Source: JBKPCD01 sp046727175 | GTDB taxonomy: Bacteria > Acidobacteriota > Vicinamibacteria > Vicinamibacterales > 2-12-FULL-66-21 | DNA length: 31,420 nucleotides | Direction: 5' to 3' | NCBI GenBank assembly: GCA_046727175.1 | Contig: JBKPCD010000096.1 | Location: forward strand, 1-31,420 | Shown here: in pieces, positions 7,140 through 15,470 of the stretch | Layout: each line of letters begins with the position of its first letter | Numbering within the stretch: position 1 is the stretch's first letter | The notes under the pieces: model-generated | Database searches by the model: none | The model's input: the letters and a program-made list of their open reading frames with translations, nothing else | What the model was told of the DNA's origin: nothing | Program-made: the position numbers and the translations under genes

Positions 7140-9266
7140 ATGCTCCAAGACGACACTCGCATCTCGCTAGCTGATCTTTCAGCAGTCGGCATTCTTCTGC
7201 GTCCCATCGATGCTGTGACGATCGTTCGCGAGCTGACGGTTCAGCTCGCGGCCGGCGAACTGCCCGGTGTGCCGTCCCCGCATGTGATCCGCCTCGCCTC
7301 GACCGGCGCAGTTTCGATCGAGGGACCGGTCGCTGCGGGCAGTCGACCGGTGGCGCGCGTTGCGCAGCTCCTCGAGTCGCTGCTGCCGACCTCAGACGGC
7401 AGGGGTGACGATCCGGTGCCGCCCGATCTTCGCAGGGTCATCGCACGCGCGCTTGGGAGCAGCAATCTTCCGCCATGGCCGTCTCTTGACAGCTTTGCCG
7501 AAGCACTGAGCCGATTCTCGGCTGCCGATCGCGGCGAAGCCATTGCTGATCTGGTCGCAAGCTGGGCGTCGGCCGCGATTGACTCGAATCGAATCACAGC
7601 TCGGCCGACCGAACGCCCTGCCACGGCTGTGGATTCGGAGTCCAGCGGCCCTCATTTCGGTGATTTCCGGCGGACCTCGGCGAAAGCAACTCCGAAGCTT
7701 GACACCTCTGAGGTGAGCATCTCGGAAATCCGTCGAGCCCGCCGCGCAACCGGTTTACCTCTTGCGGAGATCTCTCGACGCAGCCGCATTCCGGTGTCCC
7801 TCCTCAGGCAGCTCGAATGGGGATATCTCCAGAACTGGCCCAATGGCCTGTATGGCCGCACGCAGCTCGTTCGATACGCGCGCGCTGCTGGGCTCGATCA
7901 GGATCTCGTGGTTCGGAGCATCTGGCCGATGCTGGAGGAGGCGTCGCAATCCAGTCCTGCGCCTGAGTCAGTGGCGGTGGTGACGCGTCCTTCCGCGCCC
8001 GATATTGCGCTGATTACCCTGGACGATCTCGAGCCCGTGTTCGCCGAAGAAGCCGCGGAGGAACCCGCGCGTGTCGAAAAAGTCGTCGAGCCGCTGCCGC
8101 GGATTGAGGAAAGCGCGCCGGCTGACAGGACCGTGATCACCGATTCAGCCGTCGATGTCTCGACGGTGCCACATCGGAGACGTACGCGGCTGCTCGCCTC
8201 GTTCGCGCTCGCATCTGCGGTTGCGGCCGGAGTAATCGCGTCTGTCTGGCTCGGCGTCGGCACGTTACCCGACCGGCCGCCGCCGCCGCCGCCGCCGGCT
8301 GTCTCCAAGAACGAGGCGTCCGACAGTTCGTCAGGTGGAACGTCCGGCGCGGCCAACGCGGCCGAGGATCGAGGTACCGAACCGGCCAATGCAACGATTG
8401 AGACCCCTCAGTCGGCCGAAAGATCGCAGTCATCCACGACGCCGCCTCCAGAGCCCGTCGCTGAACCCATTCGCCCGCGCGAGCCGGACAGCATGGTGCC
8501 TGATAACGCAGCCGGGTCGCCGGCATTTGCATCGCTCGGAGCCGCGATGTTCTATCAGGACGACGAGAACACGGATGATGTCGTGCGGGCAGGGGCCCGT
8601 TCGCCTGCCACCACCCTACGGATCGTCCGCGTCGTCGACGAGAACTTCAGGAACTTTCACGCGCGTCCCTCTCCGGACGGGGCGCGGATTGCGTTTGATT
8701 CGGATCGCGAGCAGCAGCGTGCGGTCTACGTCGCGGACGTCGACGGCAGCAACGTTCGGCGCGTAAGCGGCGAAGGCTTTGCGGCGTTTCCCAGCTGGTC
8801 TCCGGACGGCAAATCGCTCGCATTTGTACGCGCCGATCCCGAGCACCCGCGCGTCTGGAATCTCTGGACCGTGGATCTCGACTCCGGACACTTGCGCCAG
8901 GTGACTGGGCACGGCAGCGGTCAGCTGTGGGGAGGTTCCTGGTTCCCCGACGGCCGCCGGATTGCGTACAGCCTGGAGAACCAGTTGAACGTCATCGATA
9001 CCCTCACCGGCGAGGAGCGCAGCTATCCTTCGCCACGCACAGGACGGCTCGTTCGAACCCCGGCGGTCTCGCCTGACGGCCGCCGCATCATCTTCCAGGT
9101 CGCCGATGATGGCACGTGGCTGCTGGACGTTGCCGACGGATCGGTCCGCAAGGTGCTCGCGGATCCTTCCGCCGAGGAGTACGCCTGGTCGCCCGACGGA
9201 CGCCGAGTCGCCTATTACAGTCGCCGCACGGACGAGTGGGGGGTCTGGGTGATGACGAGTCGGTGA
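7140..9266 (+). CDS. RodZ-like HTH, single TM, TolB-like beta-propeller protein
   Basis: About 708 aa from the ATG at 7140. A TTG at 7083 would add 19 residues, and neither start has a good SD. Residues 1-150 resemble a worn kinase C-lobe in pattern (RPIDAVTIVRELTVQLAAG, later PSLDSFAEALSRF), a weak inference. Residues about 190-260 form a RodZ/Cro-type HTH (EIRRARRATGLPLAEISRRS, then LRQLEWGYLQNWP). One TM helix follows at about 347-376, then a poly-Pro and Ser/Thr-rich linker. The C-terminal 220 residues contain PD40/TolB-type repeats (SPDGARIAFDSDR, SWSPDGKSLAFVR, SWFPDGRRIAYS, SPDGRRIIFQ, SPDGRRVAYYS). A cytoplasmic HTH linked to a periplasmic propeller suggests an envelope sensor or a morphology factor. 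It shares strand and style with the two upstream genes. Confidence 0.83.
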   Translation: MLQDDTRISLADLSAVGILLRPIDAVTIVRELTVQLAAGELPGVPSPHVIRLASTGAVSIEGPVAAGSRPVARVAQLLESLLPTSDGRGDDPVPPDLRRVIARALGSSNLPPWPSLDSFAEALSRFSAADRGEAIADLVASWASAAIDSNRITARPTERPATAVDSESSGPHFGDFRRTSAKATPKLDTSEVSISEIRRARRATGLPLAEISRRSRIPVSLLRQLEWGYLQNWPNGLYGRTQLVRYARAAGLDQDLVVRSIWPMLEEASQSSPAPESVAVVTRPSAPDIALITLDDLEPVFAEEAAEEPARVEKVVEPLPRIEESAPADRTVITDSAVDVSTVPHRRRTRLLASFALASAVAAGVIASVWLGVGTLPDRPPPPPPPAVSKNEASDSSSGGTSGAANAAEDRGTEPANATIETPQSAERSQSSTTPPPEPVAEPIRPREPDSMVPDNAAGSPAFASLGAAMFYQDDENTDDVVRAGARSPATTLRIVRVVDENFRNFHARPSPDGARIAFDSDREQQRAVYVADVDGSNVRRVSGEGFAAFPSWSPDGKSLAFVRADPEHPRVWNLWTVDLDSGHLRQVTGHGSGQLWGGSWFPDGRRIAYSLENQLNVIDTLTGEERSYPSPRTGRLVRTPAVSPDGRRIIFQVADDGTWLLDVADGSVRKVLADPSAEEYAWSPDGRRVAYYSRRTDEWGVWVMTSR

Positions 9267-9363
9267 GAGGTGCGAGGTGCGAAGTGGCTGGTGCCTGGTG
9301 CGAAGCACAGCGCCTCGCACCGGGCACCCGGCCGTGGCACCCGGCCCGAGGCACCTGGCACCT
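9267..9363. repeat. GGTGC/GGCACC word repeat forming an inverted repeat
   Basis: The left part repeats words like GGTGCGA and TGGTGCC. The right part repeats GGCACCC and GGCACCTGGCACC. The two are complementary, so the RNA could fold into a long imperfect stem directly after the preceding stop codon. It is built like the 1411-1530 repeat but from a different word. Confidence 0.65.
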
Positions 9364-9390
9364 TTGATCTGCTAGACTTCCGCTTTTTGA

Positions 9391-10659
9391 ATGATGCGGC
9401 AGTCCATCATCATGGGCGTGGCGGCGCTGGCGATGTGTGCGTGTGCGCCCGAGAAGCCGCTGGTGTCGTCTCACGGGCAGGATGTGATGCTGCCCCGCGA
9501 GACGGAGACCATCGAGGCTCTGGTCCCTCAGCACGCGACGCTCGACAGTCTGTTGCGGCAGCATCGATTAACCGCGGACCTGGTTCAGGCGGCGATAGAA
9601 TCGGCGGCGACCGTCTTCAACCCGCGCCAGCTTCGCGCCGATCGGCCATATCGACTCGTGCTCTCCGTCGACGGTCTGCTGCGGGAATTCGAATACCAGA
9701 TCGACGGAGACCGGTTTCTTCGGATCGTGAACCTCGATCGCTCGCGTCCGCAGATGCTCGAGGCACAGGTCGTGCCCTACGAGAAGGAACGCAAGGTCGT
9801 TGCGATCCGCGGCGCGATCGATGCGGACCATCCATCACTGATTTCCGCGATCGAGGACACCGGCGAGAACATCCAGCTCGCACTGGCGCTCGCCGATATT
9901 CTCGCCGGTCAGATCGATTTCCAGACGGACCTCCAGCCCGGGGACACTTTCGAGGTGTTGTTCGAGAAGTGGATGCGCGATGGTGAGTTCGCCGGCTACG
10001 GGGCAATCGTCGCCGCTCGGTTGCTGAGCGATGGACATGAGCACCAGGCGTTTCGCTGGACGAATCCGGAGAGCGGCAAAGCCGGGTACTACGATGTGGA
10101 CGGTCGGTCGCTGAAGCGGTTCATGCTGAGATCGCCGCTCAAGTTCGAGCCGCGCATCACGTCAGGCTTCTCCCAACGGCGCCTTCATCCGGTGTATCGC
10201 ACCTATCACGCGCATCTCGGCATCGATTACGGCGCACCGGCCGGCGCGTCGGTCGTTGCGGTCGCGAGCGGCACCGTGATGTCTGCCAGCTGGGCAGGCA
10301 GTGGCGGCAATCAAATCCGCATCCGGCACGCGGACGGTTACGAGAGCTACTACCTGCACCTGTCGTCGTTCGCAAGCGGCATTCGCGCGGGCACGCAGGT
10401 CGATCAAGGACAGTTCATTGGACGAGTAGGCACAACGGGAACCGCGACAGGCCCGCACCTCGATTTCCGGTTACGGAAGAACGGCAGGTTCATCAACCCG
10501 CTCGTCGAGCACGGCCGAATGCCGCCAGGCGAGCCAATCCCCGCGGCGCTCGTCGCCACGTTCTTCACGAGCCGAAACGCGCTTCGCGATCAGTTGTCGG
10601 CGACGATCGTCACCGACGCCGCGCAGAAGAAACCCGATGCGGTACCAGGAGTCCATTGA
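9391..10659 (+). CDS. M23-family peptidoglycan endopeptidase, exported
   Basis: 422-aa protein that should cleave cross-links in peptidoglycan outside the inner membrane. A short hydrophobic N-terminus (IIMGVAALAMCACAPEK) looks like a signal peptide, perhaps a lipoprotein, although the residues before Cys are a poor lipobox. The middle region (about 45-240) resembles the LysM-like and linker region of MepM-type enzymes. The LytM/M23 domain is complete: HLGIDYGAP (about 275), HLSS (about 321) and GPHLDFRL (about 354) supply the zinc and catalytic His/Asp residues. The start is ATGATG with no SD. A TAGACT hexamer at 9373-9378 suggests a very short 5' UTR. It follows the HTH/propeller gene after a word repeat. 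Confidence 0.93.
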   Translation: MMRQSIIMGVAALAMCACAPEKPLVSSHGQDVMLPRETETIEALVPQHATLDSLLRQHRLTADLVQAAIESAATVFNPRQLRADRPYRLVLSVDGLLREFEYQIDGDRFLRIVNLDRSRPQMLEAQVVPYEKERKVVAIRGAIDADHPSLISAIEDTGENIQLALALADILAGQIDFQTDLQPGDTFEVLFEKWMRDGEFAGYGAIVAARLLSDGHEHQAFRWTNPESGKAGYYDVDGRSLKRFMLRSPLKFEPRITSGFSQRRLHPVYRTYHAHLGIDYGAPAGASVVAVASGTVMSASWAGSGGNQIRIRHADGYESYYLHLSSFASGIRAGTQVDQGQFIGRVGTTGTATGPHLDFRLRKNGRFINPLVEHGRMPPGEPIPAALVATFFTSRNALRDQLSATIVTDAAQKKPDAVPGVH

Positions 10660-10703
10660 TCGAAAGGATCCACGCCAACCCGTGTGAATCAGCGTCCATG
10701 AAA

Positions 10704-10709
10704 TAGAAT
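10704..10709 (+). promoter_or_regulatory. -10-like TAGAAT, leaderless start of the DUF1015 gene
   Basis: TAGAAT stands 6 nt before the ATG at 10716, and no SD is present. Transcription from this box would begin at or next to the A of the start codon. Confidence 0.5.
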
Positions 10710-10715
10710 AACCGG

Positions 10716-11936
10716 ATGGCTTCAATTCAGCCATTTCGCGCCTTGCGTCCAGCGCCGGACGCTGCTCCTCGTGTCTCCTCCGTTCCTTACGACGTCGTCA
10801 GCACCGACGAGGCCCGTCAGCTCGCGGCGGGCAATCCGCTCAGCTTTCTTCGCGTCACGCGATCAGAGATCGATTTGCCGGCAGATACCGATCCTTACTC
10901 GGACGCTGTCTACGCGAAAGCACGCGAGAATCTTCGCGTGCTGCGTGAGAGGGCGCCGCTCGTGCTGGAAGAGTCGGAAGCGCTGTATTTGTACCGATTG
11001 CGAATGGGCGCGCACGAACAGACGGGCGTCGCCGGCTGCTTTTCGATCGACGAGTACGAACGCGACATCATCAAGAAGCACGAACGCACGCGGCGCGACA
11101 AGGAGGACGATCGGACTCGGCACATCGTCGAGGTTCGCGCTCAGACTGGCATCGTCTTCCTCACGTACCGACGTTCCGCGGCTGTCGATGACCTCCAGAG
11201 CGCCGTCACGAACGGAGAGCCTCTTTACGATTTCGCCACCCCAGACGGTGTTCAGCACACTGTCTGGCGTCCAGCGGCGGAACACACGCGGACGCTCGTC
11301 GAGGCGTTCGCGCACATCGACGCGCTCTACATCGCGGACGGTCATCACCGTGCGGCAAGCGCTGCACGCGCACGGCGCGAGCTGACCGGGCAACGGGGCA
11401 ACGCCGGAGATGCGAACAGCTTCATCGCGGTCGCGTTTCCTGACGATCAGGTGAAGATCCTTCCGTACCACCGCGTCGTGAAGGATCTCGGCGGTCGTTC
11501 AGCCGAACAGTTCTACGACGTGGTGCGTGAGAAGTTTCCCGTTCGGGACGGCTCGGCGGTGCCGCACCGGAAGGGTGAGGTCTCGATGTTTCTCGCGGGG
11601 CACTGGTACACGATCTCGGTCGACAACGTGCCGACCGCCGGTGACTCGCGAGCGGCAAGTCTGGACGTGGCGCGCCTGCAGCGCGGCGTGCTCGACGGGA
11701 TCCTCGGCATCAAGGACATCACGACGGACAAACGGATCGACTTCGTTGGCGGCGCGCGCGGGACGGCGGTTCTAGAGCGTGCGGTCGATTCGGGCAAAGC
11801 GGCCGTGGCCTTCTCCATGTATCCCGTCTCGGTTGACGACTTGATCGCGATATCCGATGCCGGCGGCATCATGCCTCCGAAGTCGACGTGGTTCGAGCCG
11901 AAGCTGAGGGATGGCTTGTTGGTCCATTTGGTGTGA
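10716..11936 (+). CDS. DUF1015 family protein, first gene of the serine cluster
   Basis: 406-aa soluble protein. It matches the DUF1015 family, whose genes are often found next to serA and serC. Visible signatures are an N-terminal IQPFRALRP and VSSVPYDVV, then EQTGVAGCFSIDEYE and KKHERTRRDKEDDRTRH, and the central DGHHRAASA motif (about 208-216). The last recalls the catalytic GHHR/GHRR motif of ParB/sulfiredoxin-like folds. The biochemical function is not established to my knowledge. Because serA and serC follow directly and no phosphoserine phosphatase gene is present here, a role in serine or phosphoserine metabolism is a reasonable inference. The ATG is preceded by a -10-like TAGAAT rather than an SD. 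Confidence 0.87.
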   Translation: MASIQPFRALRPAPDAAPRVSSVPYDVVSTDEARQLAAGNPLSFLRVTRSEIDLPADTDPYSDAVYAKARENLRVLRERAPLVLEESEALYLYRLRMGAHEQTGVAGCFSIDEYERDIIKKHERTRRDKEDDRTRHIVEVRAQTGIVFLTYRRSAAVDDLQSAVTNGEPLYDFATPDGVQHTVWRPAAEHTRTLVEAFAHIDALYIADGHHRAASAARARRELTGQRGNAGDANSFIAVAFPDDQVKILPYHRVVKDLGGRSAEQFYDVVREKFPVRDGSAVPHRKGEVSMFLAGHWYTISVDNVPTAGDSRAASLDVARLQRGVLDGILGIKDITTDKRIDFVGGARGTAVLERAVDSGKAAVAFSMYPVSVDDLIAISDAGGIMPPKSTWFEPKLRDGLLVHLV

Positions 11937-11952
11937 CGGGGCCAGTCCTCAA

Positions 11953-11997
11953 GCTGCTAAAGGTGCTAACGGTGCTGAAGGCGCTAAGGGTGCTTGG
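11953..11997. repeat. Five tandem copies of a 9-bp GGTGCTAAS-like word
   Basis: Copies are GCTGCTAAA, GGTGCTAAC, GGTGCTGAA, GGCGCTAAG and GGTGCTTGG. The array fills the gap between the DUF1015 gene and serA. Because nine is a multiple of three, it stays open in the serA frame and encodes a low-complexity Ala/Gly/Lys run, which could falsely extend the SerA N-terminus. Confidence 0.75.
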
Positions 11998-12027
11998 TCC
12001 TCCAGTGCTCGAAGTAGCTGCGTCGGT

Positions 12028-13278
12028 ATGAAAGTACTTGTCGCCGACGAGTTCGAATCGAGTGGGATCGCCGGACTGAAGGCAGCCGGCTGCGAGGTCG
12101 TCTACGAGCCGGAGCTGAAAGACCATTCCTTGACGGAAGCGATTCGAAATACGTCGGCTGACGTGCTCGTTGTTCGTGGAACCCAGGTCACGACAGCGAT
12201 GCTCGACGCCGGTCGGTTGTCGCTCATCGTCAGGGCGGGCGCCGGGTACAACACGATCGACGTCGCGGGCGCCTCGAAGCGTGGCATCTACGTTTCCAAC
12301 TGTCCGGGCAAGAATGCGATTGCAGTCGCAGAGCTGACGTTCGCGCTGATGCTGTCACTCGACCGTCGTGTGCCGGACAACGTCGCCGATCTGCGCGCGG
12401 GTCGATGGAACAAGAAGGAATACTCGAGGGCGCGCGGCCTCTACGGGAAGACGCTCGCCGTGCTCGGGATTGGCAACATCGGTCAGGAAGTCATCCGACG
12501 CGCGGCCGGATTCGGAATGAACGTCGTCGTGTGGAGCCGCCGCTTCGACGGTCAGTCGAGACCGATGACGGAGCAGGAGGCACGTGAGCTCGCGCTGGAG
12601 CCGGCGATCAGGATGGTGCGAGTCGAGCTTGCTGCCACGCCGGCCGACGTTGCAGGTGCCGCCGACGTGCTGAGCATTCATCTCGCGCTCGACGCCGGCA
12701 CGAGGGGGCTCGTCAACGCGAACGTCCTCGGGCGGTTGAAGCGCGGCGCGTTCTTCATCAATACCGCTCGGGCGGAAATCGTCGATCACGTGGCGCTCGT
12801 CACGGCGATTCGGGAGAACGGCATAAGGGCCGGCCTCGACGTGTTTGCGAATGAACCGTCCCCGGCGGCCGGAGAGTTCAAGGACGACCTCGCACGTCTG
12901 ACGGGCGTGTACGGAACTCACCACATCGGCGCCTCGACCGAACAGGCACAGGAAGCGATTGCCGCAGAGACGGTGCGGATCATCCGGAGCTACAAGGAGA
13001 CCGGCAGGGTCCCGAACGTCGTCAATCTCGCACGGCGCACGCCCGCAACGCACATGCTCGTCGTCCGGCATCACGACCGGCCCGGCGTCCTCGCCCACGT
13101 CTTCGACCACCTCCGTCGAGCCAACCTCAATGTTCAGGAAACGGAGAACATTGTCTTCGAAGGAGCACATGCGGCCGTCGCGCGGATCAATCTCGACGGC
13201 GCGCCATCCGCGACTGTGTGCGATCAGATCAAGGCGGGCAGCACGGACGTTCTGGACCTGCAAGTCGTGAAATTGTGA
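12028..13278 (+). CDS. serA: D-3-phosphoglycerate dehydrogenase
   Basis: 416-aa NAD-dependent enzyme oxidising 3-phosphoglycerate to 3-phosphohydroxypyruvate, the first step of serine synthesis. The ATG at 12028 (MKVLVADEF) begins the conserved fold. The open frame extends upstream to 11911 only through the 9-bp repeat. The substrate domain carries VRAGAGYNTID. The Rossmann motif is GIGNIG (about 147). Catalytic Arg, Glu and His lie in NTAR (about 245), DVFANEP (about 271) and THHIGAS (about 298). The usual Gly after NTAR is Ala here (NTARAEIVD). A C-terminal ACT domain (about 341-416, MLVVRHHDRPGVLAHVFDHL) suggests allosteric control by serine. It is followed by serC after 44 bp. Confidence 0.94.
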   Translation: MKVLVADEFESSGIAGLKAAGCEVVYEPELKDHSLTEAIRNTSADVLVVRGTQVTTAMLDAGRLSLIVRAGAGYNTIDVAGASKRGIYVSNCPGKNAIAVAELTFALMLSLDRRVPDNVADLRAGRWNKKEYSRARGLYGKTLAVLGIGNIGQEVIRRAAGFGMNVVVWSRRFDGQSRPMTEQEARELALEPAIRMVRVELAATPADVAGAADVLSIHLALDAGTRGLVNANVLGRLKRGAFFINTARAEIVDHVALVTAIRENGIRAGLDVFANEPSPAAGEFKDDLARLTGVYGTHHIGASTEQAQEAIAAETVRIIRSYKETGRVPNVVNLARRTPATHMLVVRHHDRPGVLAHVFDHLRRANLNVQETENIVFEGAHAAVARINLDGAPSATVCDQIKAGSTDVLDLQVVKL

Positions 13279-13322
13279 CTGGTGAATTGTGAATTGTCCG
13301 CAACACGCGTGAGGTCTTTCGT

Positions 13323-14414
13323 ATGCCAACAGTGACTCGTATCTTCAATTTCTCTGCGGGTCCGGCAGTCCTGCCGGTCGAAGCGCTCGAAGAAGCGCAG
13401 CGCGATCTCCTGGCGCTCCCGGGCGTGGGCATGTCCGTGCTCGAGATCAGCCATCGGTCGAAGCCGTTCGACGAGATCATCGAAGGATGCGAGGCCGATC
13501 TGCAGAAGCTTGCCGGCATCCCGGACAACTACCACGTCCTGTTCCTCCAGGGTGGCGCGAGCCTGCAGTTCTCGATGGTGCCGATGAACCTGCTGCCTCC
13601 TGACGGGTCGGCGGATTACATCGTCACCGGAGTGTGGTCTGAAAAGGCTGTCAAGGAGGCGAAGCGCGTCGGGACCGTGAACATCGCGGCCACCACGAAA
13701 GAGGGGAACTTCAGGCGGGTGCCGCAGCAGGCTGAGTTGACGCTCGACGCTCGTGCGGCTTACGTGCACTTCACGACGAACAACACGATCTACGGCACCG
13801 AATGGCACTACGTGCCCGATGTCGGCGACGTGCCGCTCGTGGCCGACGCGTCTTCGGATATCTTCAGCCGTCCGCTCGACGTCTCGAAGTACGGCCTGAT
13901 TTACGCCGGCGCGCAGAAGAACCTCGCGCCTGCCGGCGTCACGCTGGTCATCGTCCGGGACGATCTCGCCAAACGCTCTCGGTCATCGCTCCCGACGATG
14001 ATGCAGTACGGCGTGCACGTGGAGAATAAGTCCATGTACAACACGCCGCCCGTATTCGCCATTTACGTCATGCGTCTCGTCCTGAAGTGGCTGCTGAAGG
14101 AAGGTGGCCTCGAGAGCATCGAGCGACGGAACATCCGCAAGGCGCAAAAGCTCTACGCGGAAATCGATCGGACAGGCTTCTACCGTGGCCATGCGCAGAC
14201 CGACTGTCGCTCACGCATGAACATCACGTTCCGCCTGCCGAACGAGGCGCTCGAGAAACGGTTCGCGGCTGAAGCAGCCAGCGCCGGGCTCGACGGCTTG
14301 AAGGGGCACCGCTCGGTCGGCGGGCTGCGCGCGTCGATCTACAACGCATTTCCCGAAACCGGCGTGGACGCGCTGGTTGCCTTCATGCGCGACTTCGAAG
14401 CAAAGAACGGCTGA
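13323..14414 (+). CDS. serC: Phosphoserine aminotransferase
   Basis: 363-aa PLP enzyme converting 3-phosphohydroxypyruvate and glutamate to O-phosphoserine and 2-oxoglutarate, the second step of serine synthesis. It has the N-terminal IFNFSAGPAVLP typical of SerC. The PLP lysine lies in GAQKNLAPAG (K about 199), with DASSDIFSRP just before it. The length agrees with the family (about 360). GAGGT lies 8 nt before the ATG. It is co-directional with serA and probably cotranscribed. The C-terminus shows the usual HRSVGGLRASIYNA motif. Confidence 0.96.
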   Translation: MPTVTRIFNFSAGPAVLPVEALEEAQRDLLALPGVGMSVLEISHRSKPFDEIIEGCEADLQKLAGIPDNYHVLFLQGGASLQFSMVPMNLLPPDGSADYIVTGVWSEKAVKEAKRVGTVNIAATTKEGNFRRVPQQAELTLDARAAYVHFTTNNTIYGTEWHYVPDVGDVPLVADASSDIFSRPLDVSKYGLIYAGAQKNLAPAGVTLVIVRDDLAKRSRSSLPTMMQYGVHVENKSMYNTPPVFAIYVMRLVLKWLLKEGGLESIERRNIRKAQKLYAEIDRTGFYRGHAQTDCRSRMNITFRLPNEALEKRFAAEAASAGLDGLKGHRSVGGLRASIYNAFPETGVDALVAFMRDFEAKNG

Positions 14415-14458
14415 CGGGTAAGTAGTTCGAATTGCAGGAGTTGCACGCGCGACCAACG

Positions 14459-14475
14459 CTTACAGAACTCTTACA
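14459..14475 (+). promoter_or_regulatory. Tandem CTTACA repeat, PhoB/OmpR-type operator candidate
   Basis: CTTACA at 14459-14464 and again at 14470-14475 gives an exact direct repeat with 11-bp period, the geometry bound by PhoB/PhoP-type winged-helix regulators. It lies 57-73 bp before the desaturase start, and such a regulator is encoded two genes downstream. Confidence 0.45.
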
Positions 14476-14531
14476 AACGCATTCATGTGTTCCTGCTACT
14501 GTGTCAAGGCCCTCATCTGCAGGAGTGACGG

Positions 14532-15395
14532 TTGAAGACACTCGTAGCGAACATCCGAATTGCGTACTCCTTGTGCCCCCTCAACGGGATTACCGCGGTG
14601 TTCATGGTGTTGTTCCATATCGGCGCGGTCGCCGCGCTGTGGTCCTTCAGCTGGACCAACGTCGCGGTCGCGATCGCGCTGCACTGGATAGCCGTCGGCT
14701 TCGGAATCAGCCTCGGCTATCACCGCCTGCACACACACCGCGGCTACAAGACGTCGAAGGCGTTCGAGTACTTCCTGGCCGTGTGCGGCACCTTGACACT
14801 CGAGGGCGGCCCGATCTTCTGGGTGGCCACGCATCGCGTCCATCACCAGAACTCCGACAAGCACGGCGATCCGCACAGCCCGCGTGACGGCGGCTTCTGG
14901 GCGCACATGGGCTGGATTCTGTTCGGCGACACTCACCACAACAACACGCCGCTGATGGCGAAGTACGCGCCCGATCTCGGATCGGATCCGTTCTATCGGT
15001 GGCTGAACACCTATCACTGGATTCCTTTGACGATGCTCGGCTTCATCCTGCTGGCCGTGGGCGGATGGTCGATGGTGCTCTGGGGAGTGTTCCTGCGTGT
15101 GACATTCGGGCTGCACGCGACGTGGCTGGTGAACTCCGCGACACACATGTGGGGCACCCGCCGCTTCGCCACTCGCGACGATTCGCGGAACAGCTGGTGG
15201 GTGGCGCTCCTGACTTTTGGCGAGGGCTGGCACAACAATCACCACGCGCATCCCGTGTCCGCGCGCCACGGGCTCGCATGGTACGAGTTGGACATCAGCT
15301 GGATCACGCTGAAGGCCTTCGCGGCCCTTGGCATCGTCCGTGATCTGAAGGTGGCCAAGGTCGCGCGGCACCTCCCGCACGAGGAAGCGGCGTAG
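14532..15395 (+). CDS. Membrane acyl-CoA/acyl-lipid desaturase
   Basis: 287-aa integral-membrane di-iron desaturase, delta-9 stearoyl-CoA type, which introduces a cis double bond into acyl chains and raises membrane fluidity. All three His boxes are present: HRLHTHR (about 64), HRVHHQ (about 101) and HNNHHAHP (about 234). Hydrophobic segments lie before box one and between boxes two and three. The TTG start at 14532 is supported by AGGAG 7 nt upstream. A tandem CTTACA repeat lies upstream, and a histidine kinase and response regulator follow on the same strand, which suggests regulated expression. Exact substrate and regioselectivity cannot be read from sequence. Confidence 0.92.
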   Translation: MKTLVANIRIAYSLCPLNGITAVFMVLFHIGAVAALWSFSWTNVAVAIALHWIAVGFGISLGYHRLHTHRGYKTSKAFEYFLAVCGTLTLEGGPIFWVATHRVHHQNSDKHGDPHSPRDGGFWAHMGWILFGDTHHNNTPLMAKYAPDLGSDPFYRWLNTYHWIPLTMLGFILLAVGGWSMVLWGVFLRVTFGLHATWLVNSATHMWGTRRFATRDDSRNSWWVALLTFGEGWHNNHHAHPVSARHGLAWYELDISWITLKAFAALGIVRDLKVAKVARHLPHEEAA

Positions 15396-15411
15396 CGGGC
15401 CTATCCCACCT

Positions 15412-15442
15412 CCGAACTACCGAGCGACCGAACTACCGAGCG
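15412..15442. repeat. Two 15-bp direct repeats, CCGAACTACCGAGCG
   Basis: Perfect copies occupy 15412-15426 and 15428-15442 (period 16) between the desaturase and kinase genes, within the probable kinase promoter. It may be an operator or another member of the word-repeat family. Confidence 0.7.
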
Positions 15443-15457
15443 GGCCGCTCCAGGGTT

Positions 15458-15463
15458 TATTCT
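15458..15463 (+). promoter_or_regulatory. -10-like TATTCT before the histidine kinase
   Basis: TATTCT ends 7 nt before the ATG at 15471, and no clear SD is present, consistent with a leaderless kinase mRNA. Confidence 0.45.
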
Positions 15464-15470
15464 TGAGACC

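Noticed and set aside
8278..8301. CCG trinucleotide run as a regulatory repeat
   Set aside because: It lies in frame in a coding region and simply encodes a poly-proline linker.
11911..12027. 39-residue N-terminal extension of SerA
   Set aside because: It is encoded by the tail of the DUF1015 gene in another frame and the 9-bp repeat. The conserved fold begins at 12028.
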